Source: Mnemiopsis leidyi
Taxonomy: Eukaryota; Ctenophora; Tentaculata; Lobata; Bolinopsidae
NCBI GenBank assembly: GCA_000226015.1
Contig: JH152967.1
Span: 29,588 to 55,413 of the forward strand
Length of the DNA stretch: 25,826 bases
Reading direction: 5' to 3'
In this document: positions 1-10,492 of the stretch, piece by piece
Numbering within the stretch: the stretch's first letter is position 1
How the letters are laid out: each line of letters opens with the position of its first letter
The notes under the pieces: generated by a model
Told to the model about the DNA's origin: nothing
Database searches by the model: none
What the model saw: the letters and a program-made list of their open reading frames with translations, nothing else
Translations under genes and position numbers: made by a program

Positions 1-166
1 GCGTGACAGCGCGTGATTGCCGCGACAGTAGGTTATCAACCTACAAGATAAATGTGGTGGCAAATTAGCGGTAAAGCGTGCCTTATAGCTTGACGAGATA
101 ATATCCGTCTACCGTTTTAACGAAACGCCAGGAGAGCAGAAACTGCGAACCGCGCGCGAGTCGGGT

Positions 167-204
167 TTGCTACACGTTGCATAGCCCTGCCTCCGGCGCG
201 CGCG
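167..204 (+). repeat. Left arm of GC-rich inverted repeat
   Basis: The arm starts TTGCTACACGTTGCATAG and continues into CCTCCGGCGCGCGCG. It pairs with 664-718 in reverse complement. The two arms differ by about 17 bases that are present only in the right arm, where they form a hairpin. About 430-460 bases separate the arms. The left arm runs on into further self-complementary GCGCGCG and GCGGCC stretches up to about 248. Confidence 0.6.
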
Positions 205-663
205 ATACGAAGCGCGCGGCGGCGTGGCCGCGCGCAGCGCGGCCACGCTTGGTCAGTTGGTCCTAGAGAAAAAAGATCACAGGTAGTCAGACGCAATAGC
301 CAGTAACGTTTTCTGGGATCTCGTTCAGCTTCGAGCTACGAGAGTCTGGTATCACGCGAGCTGGCGACCTGTCCAAATTTGGAGCCGCCGCGCACGCACA
401 TGCGTATGGGCTATACTGGTTTAGCAAGGTATCACCGCGAACCATTTTGCCACATTTTCAACGGGCGATGCGCGTCTAGAATTTCTTCGAAATTCTGTCG
501 CCAGGCCAGAAATGCGTGACAGCGCGTGATGGCCGCGACAGTAGGTTATCAACCTACAATTGGTTTGTCTCACGTTGTGACCCTTTTCAAAAACGCCCCG
601 GGGGGGCCTATGCAACGTGTAGCAACAATTGGTCACTAAGAGCCCTTTTGTACAGCGTGGCCA

Positions 664-718
664 CGCGCGCGCCGGAGGCTGCCGCTTCGCGGCAGCAGGG
701 CTATGCAACGTGTAGCAA
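664..718 (-). repeat. Right arm of GC-rich inverted repeat
   Basis: This is the reverse-complement partner of 167-204. Segments 695-718 and 664-678 match the left arm perfectly. Between them lies a hairpin-forming insert that the left arm lacks. Confidence 0.6.
678..696 (+). repeat. Perfect GC-rich hairpin
   Basis: The sequence is GCTGCCGC, then TTC, then GCGGCAGC: an 8-bp perfect stem with a 3-nt loop. It falls inside the right arm of the larger inverted repeat and has no counterpart in the left arm. It could be an inserted or a lost palindrome. It is not followed by a T run and is not read as a terminator. Confidence 0.55.
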
Positions 719-720
719 GT

Positions 721-958
721 AAGCACCTGGTTAGATGAAAATTGGAAGATTGTCGAGCTGTGTTACCCGACTCGCGCGCGGCTCGCTGCTTGCTGCTGTC
801 CTCGTTAGAACGTTAAACGGATACCTATCTCGTCAAATTGGAAGATATATCGCGAACATTGGAAATACGATAAATTACAAGCAATAAAAGCAACAAATTT
901 TAAGAAAACAGAGTATTTAAACAGGATATCCTAGACTGATTAATGCACTAAATGGTAA
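721..958. other. Spacer between two inverted-repeat elements
   Basis: Sequence goes from moderately GC-rich (a CGCGCGCGGCTCGCTGC stretch near 772) to AT-rich. I see no gene or repeat array here. Confidence 0.4.
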
Positions 959-1343
959 TTACCTGGGGACCTCAGGCTAATTGTTGCCGCGCATCGCCCG
1001 GTAAAATGGTAACAGCATCTCAGCTCCTCTAAGCTCATTGACTGGCAAGTAATTGTGTCTTTAAGTGGTGTTGAGAAAATGTGTTTAAAACTCAGATTAG
1101 ATGGGATCAGGAATATCCTAATTTGATTTTGAAGAAATATTAATATTTTTGTAGCGCGAGCGAACGATAAAACTTAAGCCATGTGTCTACTTCCTGTACG
1201 TCGTTTTATTTCATATTTTGCATTAACTGTAGCCCGCATTGAATGATTAGTGAGAATGTGGACCCTTACCGGGCGATGCGCGGCTCTCTCTACGTTTTCC
1301 TCCGTTCGTGCAAAGCAACAATTAGCCTGAGGTCCCCAGGTAA
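959..1343. mobile_element. Inverted-repeat element, MITE-like remnant
   Basis: Bases 959-987 are the perfect reverse complement of 1315-1343 (29 of 29). Bases 988-1004 are the perfect reverse complement of 1266-1282 (17 of 17). The two left segments abut, while the right ones are separated by 32 bases (1283-1314) with no left counterpart. The arms therefore total 46 bp with an insertion in one arm or a deletion in the other. About 260 bp of AT-rich sequence without a transposase lies between them. No convincing target-site duplication is visible. The inner part of the arm, GGGCGATGCGCG, also occurs at about 464-475 beside the first GC-rich element, which hints at a shared repeat family. Confidence 0.55.
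1243..1339 (+). other. ATG-initiated frame ending at consensus splice donor
   Basis: An ATG at 1243 opens a frame that runs through the right arm of the inverted repeat to CCCCAG|GTAAGT, with GT at 1340-1341. This matches the metazoan 5' splice consensus completely. The coding length would be 97 nt, ending in phase 1. The donor lies within and just beyond repeat sequence, so it may be coincidental, or the repeat may supply cryptic first exons to transcripts. No downstream partner exon is identified. Confidence 0.15.
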
Positions 1344-1550
1344 GTGGACCCGGGTACTTCGCACGGCGCAGCCTAGCGTAATGTTTGACTCTGACTGCTG
1401 CTGCACATGCCCCGCGCCGTGTTATCGACACAGAGAAACGATAGGGATTTATATTCCATATTTCTATTGTATTAAATGTCAAGAAAATAAAATTGTATTT
1501 TACTAAAAATCGTACTTTACTAGTGGCTTAACTTTGTGAGTCTAGCCAAT

Positions 1551-2032
1551 ATGGCTTCCCTCAGTGATGAAAATGCACCTTTTAGTGGCGCCCCTGGTAT
1601 AATGGCATACTTGAAGCAATTTGTGAACATATGGCAGAAAAATCTAAATAAATAGTGAATCATGCAAAATTTTCCTATTTTTTATGAAGATTTGGCAGCC
1701 CCTATGACAGCGGCCCCCGGCGTAGAGGGGGCAAGAGGGGCATCTTTATGCCACTGTCTAGGTAGTTCCTCACTCACTTCTTCTGACTTGAGGCTCTTCT
1801 ATGAAGTCATGCTTCAAAAAAGCTTTGGAGAATTAACGGCAAAATTCTACTAATCCAACTTGACCTACAATGCATTGTACAAAGTCCCACATGTTGAATC
1901 TCTAGTTTTAATAGTTCAAAACTATTTCAACACTACAAATTAAATACATTTATTGAGTGTCCTGATGATGGTGTAGTAACACAGAACTATATCAATGAAT
2001 TTCTATTATATCCTTTGTTGAGAAGAGAATAA
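1551..2032 (+). pseudogene. Possible decayed coding remnant, unrecognised
   Basis: Several adjacent open pieces read like protein broken by stops. An ATG at 1551 opens a 34-codon frame ending at 1655. A frame from 1662 runs to a TAA at 1851-1853 and continues in the same frame, open, for about 29 more codons. A +1-shifted frame then continues from about 1937 to the TAA at 2030-2032 with acidic and hydrophobic residues. The run could be an old gene or transposon relic, but AT-rich background gives similar patterns. I recognise no family and see no splice sites that would join the pieces. The region 1700-1740 is locally GC-rich. Confidence 0.2.
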
Positions 2033-2232
2033 CAAAAACACCATTGAACAGTTTTGATAAGGCCATATATAATTTTACCTTATGTTTTGATAAGAAAAAT
2101 TATCTTAAAAATTGTCTTGACTTGAATTTCTCTTGAAAACTTCCTTCTTACTTTCTAAATTTTGATAAAAGTAATGAAAAATTGATAAAAAGTTTTTTGA
2201 AAATCCTCAAAATCTCTAAATAATGTCGATTT

Positions 2233-2321
2233 ATGATGTCATCATCATTGGCAAAACCACCCTCCAATCCCTTGTCATCAATCGTCATCATTTGGAACCC
2301 CCTTCTAGGTGATGACATCAT
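2233..2321. repeat. Short inverted repeat
   Basis: ATGATGTCATCA at 2233-2244 is the exact reverse complement of TGATGACATCAT at 2310-2321, with 65 bases between. The intervening sequence contains further GTCATCA words, so this may be a degenerate ATC/GAT-rich repeat and not a discrete element. Confidence 0.35.
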
Positions 2322-5300
2322 GTGTATGTTGACCATTGGTAATAAAAACTGCTGATGACGAATCAGTCAACTTCTACATTTACCACCACAAGGTTTGGAA
2401 AGAACCATCCTACTGGATAAATTTGGACCGCTTTCGAGCTGACTGGGAGAACCCTTTTTTAAGCCAGAAAAGAGAGAAAGAAGAGATAGGATAGAGTGGA
2501 AAAGAAAAACATATTGAAAAACCCTCAAATGTCTTAAGCAGAATTCTATTGAACTTTTTTTTCACAGGCCTAAACCATGCTCACAGCTATATAATGGTTG
2601 AAATTGACCACTTGAAATGTAATCCACATATACTTTGGCTGGATAAGCCTTGATAGTTTGGACTATAACCAGGAGACTTTATTTGAGACCGATCTGCTTC
2701 TGTGTCCAAAAAATCGGCATAAACTGATTTTGATGGTCCAATCAGACCTACCTAATAGTCTGCAAGAGTCTGCAGTGGATCAAATTGCATATGTCATGCC
2801 ATCAACTTGTGGACAGTCTGCCAAAAATGTCCACCAAGCACAAGAGTTTTAGCGCTCACAATTTTTATCTTATAATGCACCTGCCATGTAAATTTTATTT
2901 ACACCACACGCATTATCAATGCAATAGCTCACTCCTAAAATCTCTGCAAGCAAGTGGCGAGTATGTAAAGTGTTGTATTGTTCTTCATCATTCTTAAGTA
3001 AGATTTTAAGAGCTCCGGCTGGGTGAAAATATATTGCCTGTCTGTCAGGAATAACAGGCTAAATTCTTGTTAAGATTCGATTGAAAACACATTTGTTTGA
3101 AAAATCATTTTTCTTATAGTTCTAAATCCTAACTTTTTGTTTTAAGGTTACCATGTTATCAATCGAGTGTTGAATGATTTAGTAGAATTTTCTTTCAATA
3201 GTGTTTGGGTTAAATTTTTTACTAATTTTTTTGGATAATTTTATACTAATACTTTTACAGGTTTTTGTATAAGCGCAGGGCTTGTCTCAGCGAAGGGATT
3301 AACATCTTTTTGTAGATTTTGGACTTTTCAGGTCTTTTTAACAAAGGTTCTTTTCAATTTCATATTAAAGCTTTATCATTTTGTTTCCATATTTCATTTT
3401 CATCCTCTTTTATATTATATATATTTCTTGAGGTTTCAGCTTGCTAGTATATTTTTCAGTAATTCTTAGGAGTAAGTCTTTCGGAGAGGACCTGAGGACG
3501 AAATTATGAATTCTAACATCTTTATGTAACATCTCCAAACCCGTTGTCAATTACCATGAAAGATTTTTCAACTCGATCTGGGTTTCATTATTGAAGCTTT
3601 CTCTAGATTTCGTTAAGATGATTTTAAAAGATTTTTTATATTCCACATCTGGAAAAATGGTAAAGGATTTCTTTACAAGTTGATCAAAATATGAATTTGA
3701 CGATAATTCATTGCAGGTATACTTTATCTATCGCCAATAAGTTAAGTTTTTCGAGACAGTTTTTAAGTGTTTCAGCACAGATGTACATAAAGATTAAAGA
3801 GTTGTTGATTAAGTTATTCTTTCGTTACTGTGCATTTATAAACAACCATATTTTATTATTATTTATTATTACCCTGACTTTTATAAAGTTTAAGGCCTAT
3901 CCTTAAGTTTATGGCCCATCCCGATTTCTGTCTGGTGGGATCCTGCTTTGAATATCCCGATTCTGAGTAAGGAAACTCTGAGTAAGGAAAATTATCCCAC
4001 ATATTATAATAGAAGATAATCACAAAATGAGGCTGTTTTAAATAACCTCTCTTGTTTTAGGTATTTTGCAATAAATGACAAGATATTCAAGTGAGTTACT
4101 TTTGTTGCTAAATTTTATGCTCAATAGCAATCAATTACTTTATCGCAAATTGACATCAAATTTTGGCTGTGATGTGAAAATTAAACACATTGACATGTCA
4201 GAAATTCCCAAAATCACATGAAATTATCGATTGCTGTTTTTGATAAATGCATGTGTTGCCAAATTGAATTTACCAACTTCAAGTAAAGCAGATTTAGCTT
4301 ATTCCAATATGGTTTTACTTCAAAATTGTTTCACTTAAAGCAAGGTCCTAAACTTGATATTTAATTTCTATTTAGTATCACAACTATTTTACTACAAATT
4401 TGTATACTGCCTTAATTGCTTAATTATTTTTACCTGGAGACGAAATCTTTTCCCTTTTTTACAGTATTCTATAGTAATTTACAATTAGTAGGTTAATAAC
4501 TAATTAACACTTTACCAGTTTTACCTAATATAAGTAGTTATTTCAGGAAGCAAACATTCTGTACTGTGAGCTTTAATTGACAATGGAAAGAACTCATTAC
4601 ATTTTGAACCACAGTTTATTGGCTTTGATTACTGATATTAACTGGAAGGTTGCTACGTCAGATAGCAGGCTCAATTTGTCGTTCACCGAACTATTTGACG
4701 AATGCTCTGCCTGGCTGTGACTTGATTGCTGCTGATTAACAAATAATGTTAGTTATTGCAGTAAACACTTATTCGGCCAAAAATCGTGTTTGCTTATAAG
4801 CCTGAATTTTATATGATAATATATCTTGATGGAATATATCTCCATAAAACTTGTCCTATAATTCTGTAAAAGAATTCTTTGTGGGAGAGCACCTTACCCT
4901 CCCAAAACAGTAAGCTTAGTGCGGTGTATCACCTCGCACGCCACAACTGCATGCTGCTAGCATGTGCGCCCTCCTGCGTGGGGGGTGTATACGATCATTT
5001 TATTGCTAGCAGAGGTTACTTAGCGCCATTATACCAGCTCTGCTGTTACGAGTTCGGCTTAGTAACAATGGTTTGGTGGTGCTATTAGGGTCACATGGTG
5101 TTGTAAGAATGCTCTTTGAGAATATTACATCCTTATTTAGCCTGTATTGTTATTTGGAGTGACTTACACCATTTATAATACTGTGTATTGCTACGTTTTA
5201 AATCATGGGTATATACCGATATAACATTGCAATTTCAGTGTCTTGTAAAATTTCACAATTTATTATTCTCAAAAATGTCGTTGAAAACAATTTACAGGGC

Positions 5301-5587
5301 ATCATGAATGAGCTACAGATTTATCGAGGCCATATTAGCCTGTAATATTTAGGATAAGATCGTTATCTTTTTACACAGAACTAAGTCTTTAGCGGAAGCA
5401 TAATCGAGTCTGATGTTATACAGGGCAATGTTACAGAGTACTGGTCTGCATACATGTACGATTACCATACTAAGTAACAAAGAACATTTTACAATGTTCA
5501 GGCCACATAATACGAGCGACTAATAACCCAAACATGTCCAGCAACTGGTTATATAAAACATTTCATGCCGTAATCAGATTTAGCTCA
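2322..5587. other. AT-rich stretch with no recognisable gene
   Basis: No frame has convincing coding character. Good 3' splice-site lookalikes occur, for example a T-run followed by TTCACAG ending at 2567, and TACTAATACTTTTACAG ending at 3260 with a branch-point-like TACTAAT. The frames after them are short. A frame of about 78 codons ending at 2852 and one of 71 codons ending at 3906 (hydrophobic, AT-driven) fit chance. The patch at about 4880-5090 is more GC-rich and contains CTGCTAGCA and TGCTAGCAG in inverted orientation, but no identified feature. Confidence 0.4.
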
Positions 5588-5713
5588 ACTCTCTCTTTCT
5601 CTGCTTCTCTCTCTCTCTCTCTCCCTCTCTCTCCATATATCTATCTATCTCCATATATCCATATATCTATCTATTTATCTCTCTCTGTCTCTATCTCTTA
5701 CTCTCATATATAG
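5588..5713. repeat. CT-rich / TCTA / CATATAT microsatellite tract
   Basis: About 125 bases of CT dinucleotides grade into CTAT and CCATATAT words and back to CTCT. It is an imperfect compound microsatellite. Confidence 0.85.
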
Positions 5714-6691
5714 TATGGCCGGTGCTGGGTTGTAATTGCCTTGTAATTAAAGTATACACGCCGACTTCCACAAATAAGCAATCGGAGAGCATCCTCAATC
5801 TTGGGGAAGTCGCACCTGCACCACGTAAAATAGCTTTTAAAGTGTTTATCTACTCAATCTTTGTTAAGTTTTATTTTATCAGGATCTGTGTACCTGATAA
5901 GTGAATATTTATCATCATAGACTGGGCCACAATAATAAGTGATATTTAAACATATCCTAAAAGGTAAGCCTAAAAAGCACTACATTTTGTGATGCGAATC
6001 GGTGCAGTGCTTATGATTTTCCAAAAGTGATTTTTCGCGCTCAGTAGTGAGCTCTCTTATTGTGAATTGTCAATTATTCGTGTTGAATTATTCTGTGTTA
6101 TCCTGCTTTTCATAGCTACTACTAGACTTTTTATTCAGGCTGCCTAATTCAGTATGCTACATATTCTATTTAAAATCACAACGCTAGCTTTATGAGAGCA
6201 TGTTTAACTGTTCTCTGACGTATTTTCCTTTTTCATGTTGATATGTTTTGGACATCATTAAAAAATGTAAATTAAACTTGCCCTCTTTTATCGACAATTT
6301 CACTATTTCAGTCACAATACCCTCAAAATTTGAGGCCTAATTGGCTCAGTTTTGCACTGGGTGCAATTGTAGTCGATCTTAAAATCGGCCCAATTAGAGA
6401 ATAAATCACACCTCAACTAACTGCTTAACTGGCAGTAACTTTGTGATCGATTGATTTATACCCAGATCATGCAACCTGTAATTGATGGATGCCAATGACC
6501 ATACTCTGACTTCATCCGAAATGATGGTGAACTGTGGTTCGTTATAGTCCTAACGAATTCCAACATAGTTACTCCTCGTTAATGTTTAAATTCAATTCCC
6601 CCGTGTCACTAGCCTGAGAACCCCTGTAAAAGGTGACTAATGCTCGAGGAGTAGCTGCGAACTTTATGACGCCTCACTAGAGCCTCGCTAG

Positions 6692-6695
<4 letters not shown>
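5714..6695. other. No gene seen; one weak coding-like patch
   Basis: A frame at about 5722-5904 has a hydrophilic stretch in its middle encoded by more balanced codons, then turns hydrophobic and AT-rich. No good splice boundaries flank it. A donor-like AAAAG|GTAAGC lies at 5964, but every frame before it contains stops. The rest is AT-rich background. Confidence 0.35.

Positions 6696-6724
<29 letters not shown>
6696..6724. repeat. (AG)n microsatellite
   Basis: An uninterrupted run of about 14 AG dinucleotides, followed by CGAGAG. Confidence 0.9.
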
Positions 6725-6806
6725 CGAGAGTAGGAGAGGTTTAATGTTAATCTTTAGTCAGGGCTCACAGCCTTATAGTCTCCGTCACCTGTTTGCTATA
6801 CACGTC

Positions 6807-6986
6807 GTCTGTGTGTCCGTCTGTGTGTCCGTCTGTGTGTCCGTCTGTGTGTCTGTCTGTGTGTCTGTCTGTGTGTCCGTATGTGTGTCCGTCTGTGTGT
6901 CCGTCTGTGTGTCCGTCTGTGTGTCCGTCTGTGTGTCCGTCTGTGTGTCTATCTGTGTGTTTGTCTGTGTGTTTGTCAGTGTGTAG
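6807..6986. repeat. 12-bp minisatellite, about 15 units
   Basis: The unit GTCTGTGTGTCC repeats in fixed register. Variants include ...GTCT, a GTATGTGTGTCC unit, and degenerate TTT- and TAG-ending units at the right edge. Because 12 is a multiple of three, open frames of repeated four-residue peptides arise on both strands, and none is taken as a gene. The array lies about 80 bp from the AG tract. Confidence 0.92.
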
Positions 6987-7455
6987 TCGATGGTGTTGTG
7001 TGTGTACTGTGAGTTAGTATGTGTGAGTAATTGCGCTTCCCTCGCTTTATCCATGCTTCCTTTTCGTTTGTAACTTTTGTTTATATCACGATGCCTAATT
7101 GTTAGCTCTTGTTATCGCTTTTATTTATAATATGTTTAAATATATATCTGCATAGTTTAATTTCATATTGGTTTATTGGAAAATATTAAGAACTGTCAAA
7201 TCTAACGATAAGCATTGCACTTGGTCTCCACATTGACTCATGAATCGCATACAGTAAAGGACCTATATTAATTGTGCCGTAAAATTTGATAAATCGTTTG
7301 ACTGAATTTGATTATTTCATTTCTGTTATCTGCTTATTTCGTTTACGGGTAGTTGTAAGACCCTGCATCTTCGAATATCATTTTTATCACATCATATCAC
7401 TTACTATACTAAGGATTATTATGACCGAGATTATGTGTCGGGTTTAAGGCAATGT

Positions 7456-7621
7456 AATATTTTCCCGAACCATGTTTTCCCTGGTCGTTAATCAACCAGC
7501 CGACTAAAACAAAATTTTTGAATTTTGAGATTAAAACGCTGGACAAAGGTAAAATAGCGACCGGGAAAATACGGTTGGTTTTGAGCAATATTTTCCCAAA
7601 CCTTATTTTCCCGGTCGTTAA
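7456..7621. repeat. Direct plus inverted repeat cluster
   Basis: A 36-bp segment at 7456-7491 recurs at 7587-7621 with a few substitutions and one indel. Both copies carry AATATTTTCCC followed by TTTTCCC and GGTCGTTAA. A third, inverted copy at about 7558-7577 (CGACCGGGAAAATACGGTT) can pair with 7598-7619, so the right half can fold into a hairpin. This may be a fragment of a small inverted-repeat element. Confidence 0.6.
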
Positions 7622-8340
7622 AATCCCCGCTGTAATAATCCCGAGTAAAAATAATAAGTATAATTAAAGATTGTACAATCGGAAGAGAGATAGAAAACCA
7701 TCACAGTGATCGATATCAAATTCAAGTTTTTCCCGGCCTGTAGACGGAGCACCTTGCTTTGTCGGCCTCGGAAGTTATTTCTGGATACGGCCGTGTAACT
7801 CACAGTTCTACACAGTAGTGTTGTTGACATGATAGTACAGTAAATGTGTTGGGTTTGAGAATAGTGTGCTTTTCACCCTGGTGCTGTTCAAATTAGGTGT
7901 TTTCTGCATTGTAAGGCACTAATTCTATTGTAGATATTACCGGTATTCACTATTGCAGTGAGTTTTGCTGGAAGACGTTAAGTTGTTAGGTGTTTAATCG
8001 CTTATCCTTTGAGTTACATTTGATTAATTTTAATATCATCCTTTTGCAGTTTACGTTCGTATCAAAACCGGGCTTTACTACTTTCCGGATAACGTTAACG
8101 TAAAATAAATGATATGCTTTTCAATCACGCATTCACGCCAGCCGCACCATCTCAAACTCATTCTTCCTAACCATTTCTCCTCGAAGCCTATTATGTACAT
8201 TATAGTAAACCCCATGTCTTACCAAGCATATGTGGACGGTCTATCTGACCATCTCTGTTAAGCAATCATCCATATTAATCACATGACAGCCCAATGCCTC
8301 CCAATCTCACACTCACAGCTGCTACACGTGTTCGGCTGGC
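7622..8340. other. No gene seen
   Basis: AT-rich to balanced sequence. A 3' splice-like CATCCTTTTGCAG ends at 8049 and is followed by 19 open codons to a TAA at 8106-8108. That is too short to separate from chance. No repeats or RNA genes are recognised. Confidence 0.35.
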
Positions 8341-8342
8341 CG

Positions 8343-8400
8343 CCAATGGTGGGTGCGTTTTGTAGCCGATATATATGAAAGTGAACCGATAGAGTGTGGA
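8343..8400 (+). promoter_or_regulatory. Weak promoter-like cluster (CCAAT and TATA)
   Basis: GCCAATGG at about 8342-8349 is followed by TATATAT at 8370-8376. A start site would be expected near 8400. The box spacing is shorter than usual and no first exon is evident downstream. In AT-rich DNA this combination can be accidental. Confidence 0.12.
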
Positions 8401-8912
8401 TAAATATATTGATTAGATTGCTCGTGTTAACCCGTCCTGGTCCACCCTTGTCTCACTTGGTCTCACTGTTCAACCTGATGCGAATTTTATTTATTCTGCA
8501 GAGCATAATATGACGATCACGTTGTGTGGTAATATCGCGAGTGGCGGTGGGAGTTGATATGATACAGTACTGGTTACTTACTAAAAGTGCTGACTAACTG
8601 CTCTTTAATTAATTTGCTTTTCCGTCTGACACACATTCGCAAGACCAACTTTGCCATATCCGTGCTTTGCCTGAATCACACTTTGTTTGCTGTAATGTCT
8701 AACATTTTTTTAAATGTTAAGGTTAATTTTGCCATTTTCTCGATTCGTAACTGTTGATCTGTCTAACCACAAGATTTCTCAAACGTTCTTAATAGCTTTA
8801 CACTCCGATAAAGTTACAGATTTTTAGGATTGAGATGATTAAGGTAATTTAAGATGGATTCAAGAATCAAATCCGAGATTTATCCTTGGACCAAACCAAA
8901 GCTAGATTATAA

Positions 8913-8996
8913 AACCAAATTCAAGATAGATCACAGAATTAAATCCAAGGAAGGTTACCGAACCAAATCCAAGATAAATCCCAAAATCAAATGAAA
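8913..8996 (+). repeat. Degenerate duplication at 48-bp spacing
   Basis: AACCAAATTCAAGATAGATC at about 8913 recurs as AACCAAATCCAAGATAAATC at about 8961. The similarity runs on for about 36 bases. Related words (ATTCAAGAATCAAATCC) occur further upstream, near 8860. Confidence 0.45.
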
Positions 8997-9655
8997 AATG
9001 ATAAAAGATGTCAGAACCAAGACCGAGGGATCCCGGGTTTGGCTATTTTACATGCTTGGCTTGACATGAAGTGTCCCTCCCTGTATTGCTCCGAACACCT
9101 CACTAAAGGACCAATTATACCTTTAAAGATGGATCACTCGACAGGAGTATTTATCCCTGACAATTCTACTCTGTCTCAGAAATATATCGCTTTAATAACA
9201 ACTCTCCTCTAACATGTTTTGACCTTTAGGGCAGGTTACAATTTTGCAATATCATTAAATGTTCCTGCAGGGCTGGCTTGTGTTGTTGACTCTCTAAAAA
9301 GGTGACACGTGCCATACGACGTTGAACCCTGCCCGCTCATGCTTCTTTAGGCTGTTTGACATCATTAGATTCTCTGGTGAAACACAGAGTTATAAGATCA
9401 CTTAACAGAAACATTAAAAGTGTATCTCATGACATAAATAATACATATAATCTGGAATACCAATAAACCATCTTACTTTTTGGATTAATGTAACAATCAT
9501 TAAGTAACCGTTGCGTTTATTGCTCGGGATAATACCCTGCGCTTGACAATATGACTTGATTGTGAAACAAGAATCTAGTTTGAAGCATCTAGGTTGAAAG
9601 GTCAACGTGAACTGATATGATTGTGCAAATTAGCTATCTCTATTTTTTATTGTAG

Positions 9656-9736
9656 ACACTTCCTGCTAAAGAGAAGGCGAACAACCATGAAATTGGAATT
9701 AAAACCGCCGATGCATTTATTCCAAAGTCTGAATAA
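9656..9736 (+). CDS. Candidate terminal exon, unrecognised protein
   Basis: A strong 3' splice-like sequence, CTATTTTTTATTGTAG, ends at 9655. Directly after it an 81-nt frame in phase 0 stays open for 26 codons to a TAA at 9734-9736. The TAG of the acceptor is itself an in-frame stop, so the frame opens exactly at the putative splice site. The peptide is hydrophilic and lysine-rich, opens TLPAKEK and ends PKSE. A possible AATAAA lies at 10428-10433, which is rather distant. No upstream exon is identified and no family is recognised. A 26-codon opening is common by chance, so splicing is inferred only. Confidence 0.25.
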   Translation, partial: TLPAKEKANNHEIGIKTADAFIPKSE

Positions 9737-10492
9737 TCTCTTCGAAATTGCGTTTAATTTGTAGCGTGACGGCAACTCTTCCCTTATAATTATCGGAAAT
9801 TATGATTACCTCGGTCTTTTGGTGGAGCTACCTCAAAAGTAAAATCTAATGAATACCTGCTGACTGCTCATCCAAGGTTTTTAATAAGTATATCCATTGT
9901 CAAAATCTTATAGGTTTTGTGAACTTCCCTTTTTCAACTTATCCGTTAACAAGATCATGCCACGCGGTACACACTAAACCACGAAAAATAACCGACGGTC
10001 ACGTATGGTAACATGAATAGTTATAGTGCGGTGAGATGAATTACGGGAACGAAGTTTAATGTCAAATTAAAGCTAGATCAGCCCTCATCTTCAATAACAA
10101 GAAGTCAATAGGTGATAACTATAGGACCTTGAACTGCAGTTCTCCGGTATCACTTGACATGTAGTAAGGTAACAAGCAGCGACCTCTTTTACCGTTCTAC
10201 ATGTTTGTTTGAGATATTATCACCTTTTGATAAGGAATTATCACAAGTTTTTATCCCTTGTAACGTTAAGGATGTGTTATTGTTCCTCACTGCTTCACTG
10301 GCTGTTTGTTGCTTAAAAGCTTAAAAATGTGATGTAATGTTATTGTTGGCTTCAAGTCTTAGATATTGTTACATCAAATATTTGGCCTTTTGGTGCTTTT
10401 ATAATATATGAGCACAGTATAGAAAACAATAAACCGATTAAAAGGTAGCATACTTTCTAAATCTAAGTCGCACAGAACACGAATTTTCGCGG
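9737..10492. other. No gene seen
   Basis: AT-rich sequence without repeats. One AATAAA is present at 10428-10433. Confidence 0.4.

Larger units (their letters stand above)
1..720. repeat. GC-rich composite fold-back (MITE-like) repeat
   Basis: This block is far richer in G, C and CpG than the rest of the window and is built from repeated pieces. Bases 1-46 recur as a direct repeat at 514-559 with one mismatch (45 of 46). Each copy contains the interrupted palindrome GTAGGTT-ATC-AACCTAC. The segment 167-190 is the exact reverse complement of 695-718 (24 of 24), and 190-204 is the exact reverse complement of 664-678. The core CTATGCAACGTGTAGCAA also occurs in direct orientation at 608-625. Direct and inverted copies together suggest a non-autonomous fold-back transposon or nested MITEs. 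No transposase frame is present. The left edge may lie outside the window. The open frames on both strands here come from the high GC content and are not considered genes. Confidence 0.6.

Noticed and set aside
421..726. Overlapping ~100- and 68-codon frames in the GC-rich block
   Set aside because: High GC lowers stop frequency, and both lie in inverted-repeat DNA with no domain.
3691..3906. 71-codon frame with a hydrophobic C-terminal segment
   Set aside because: Hydrophobicity follows from T-rich codons. There is no proper start codon context or exon boundary.
4880..5090. GC-richer patch considered as a tRNA or SINE head
   Set aside because: No A-box/B-box pair or cloverleaf could be found by eye.
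6744..7054. Long frames encoding four-residue repeats on both strands
   Set aside because: They are translations of the 12-bp minisatellite, whose unit length is a multiple of three and lacks stops.
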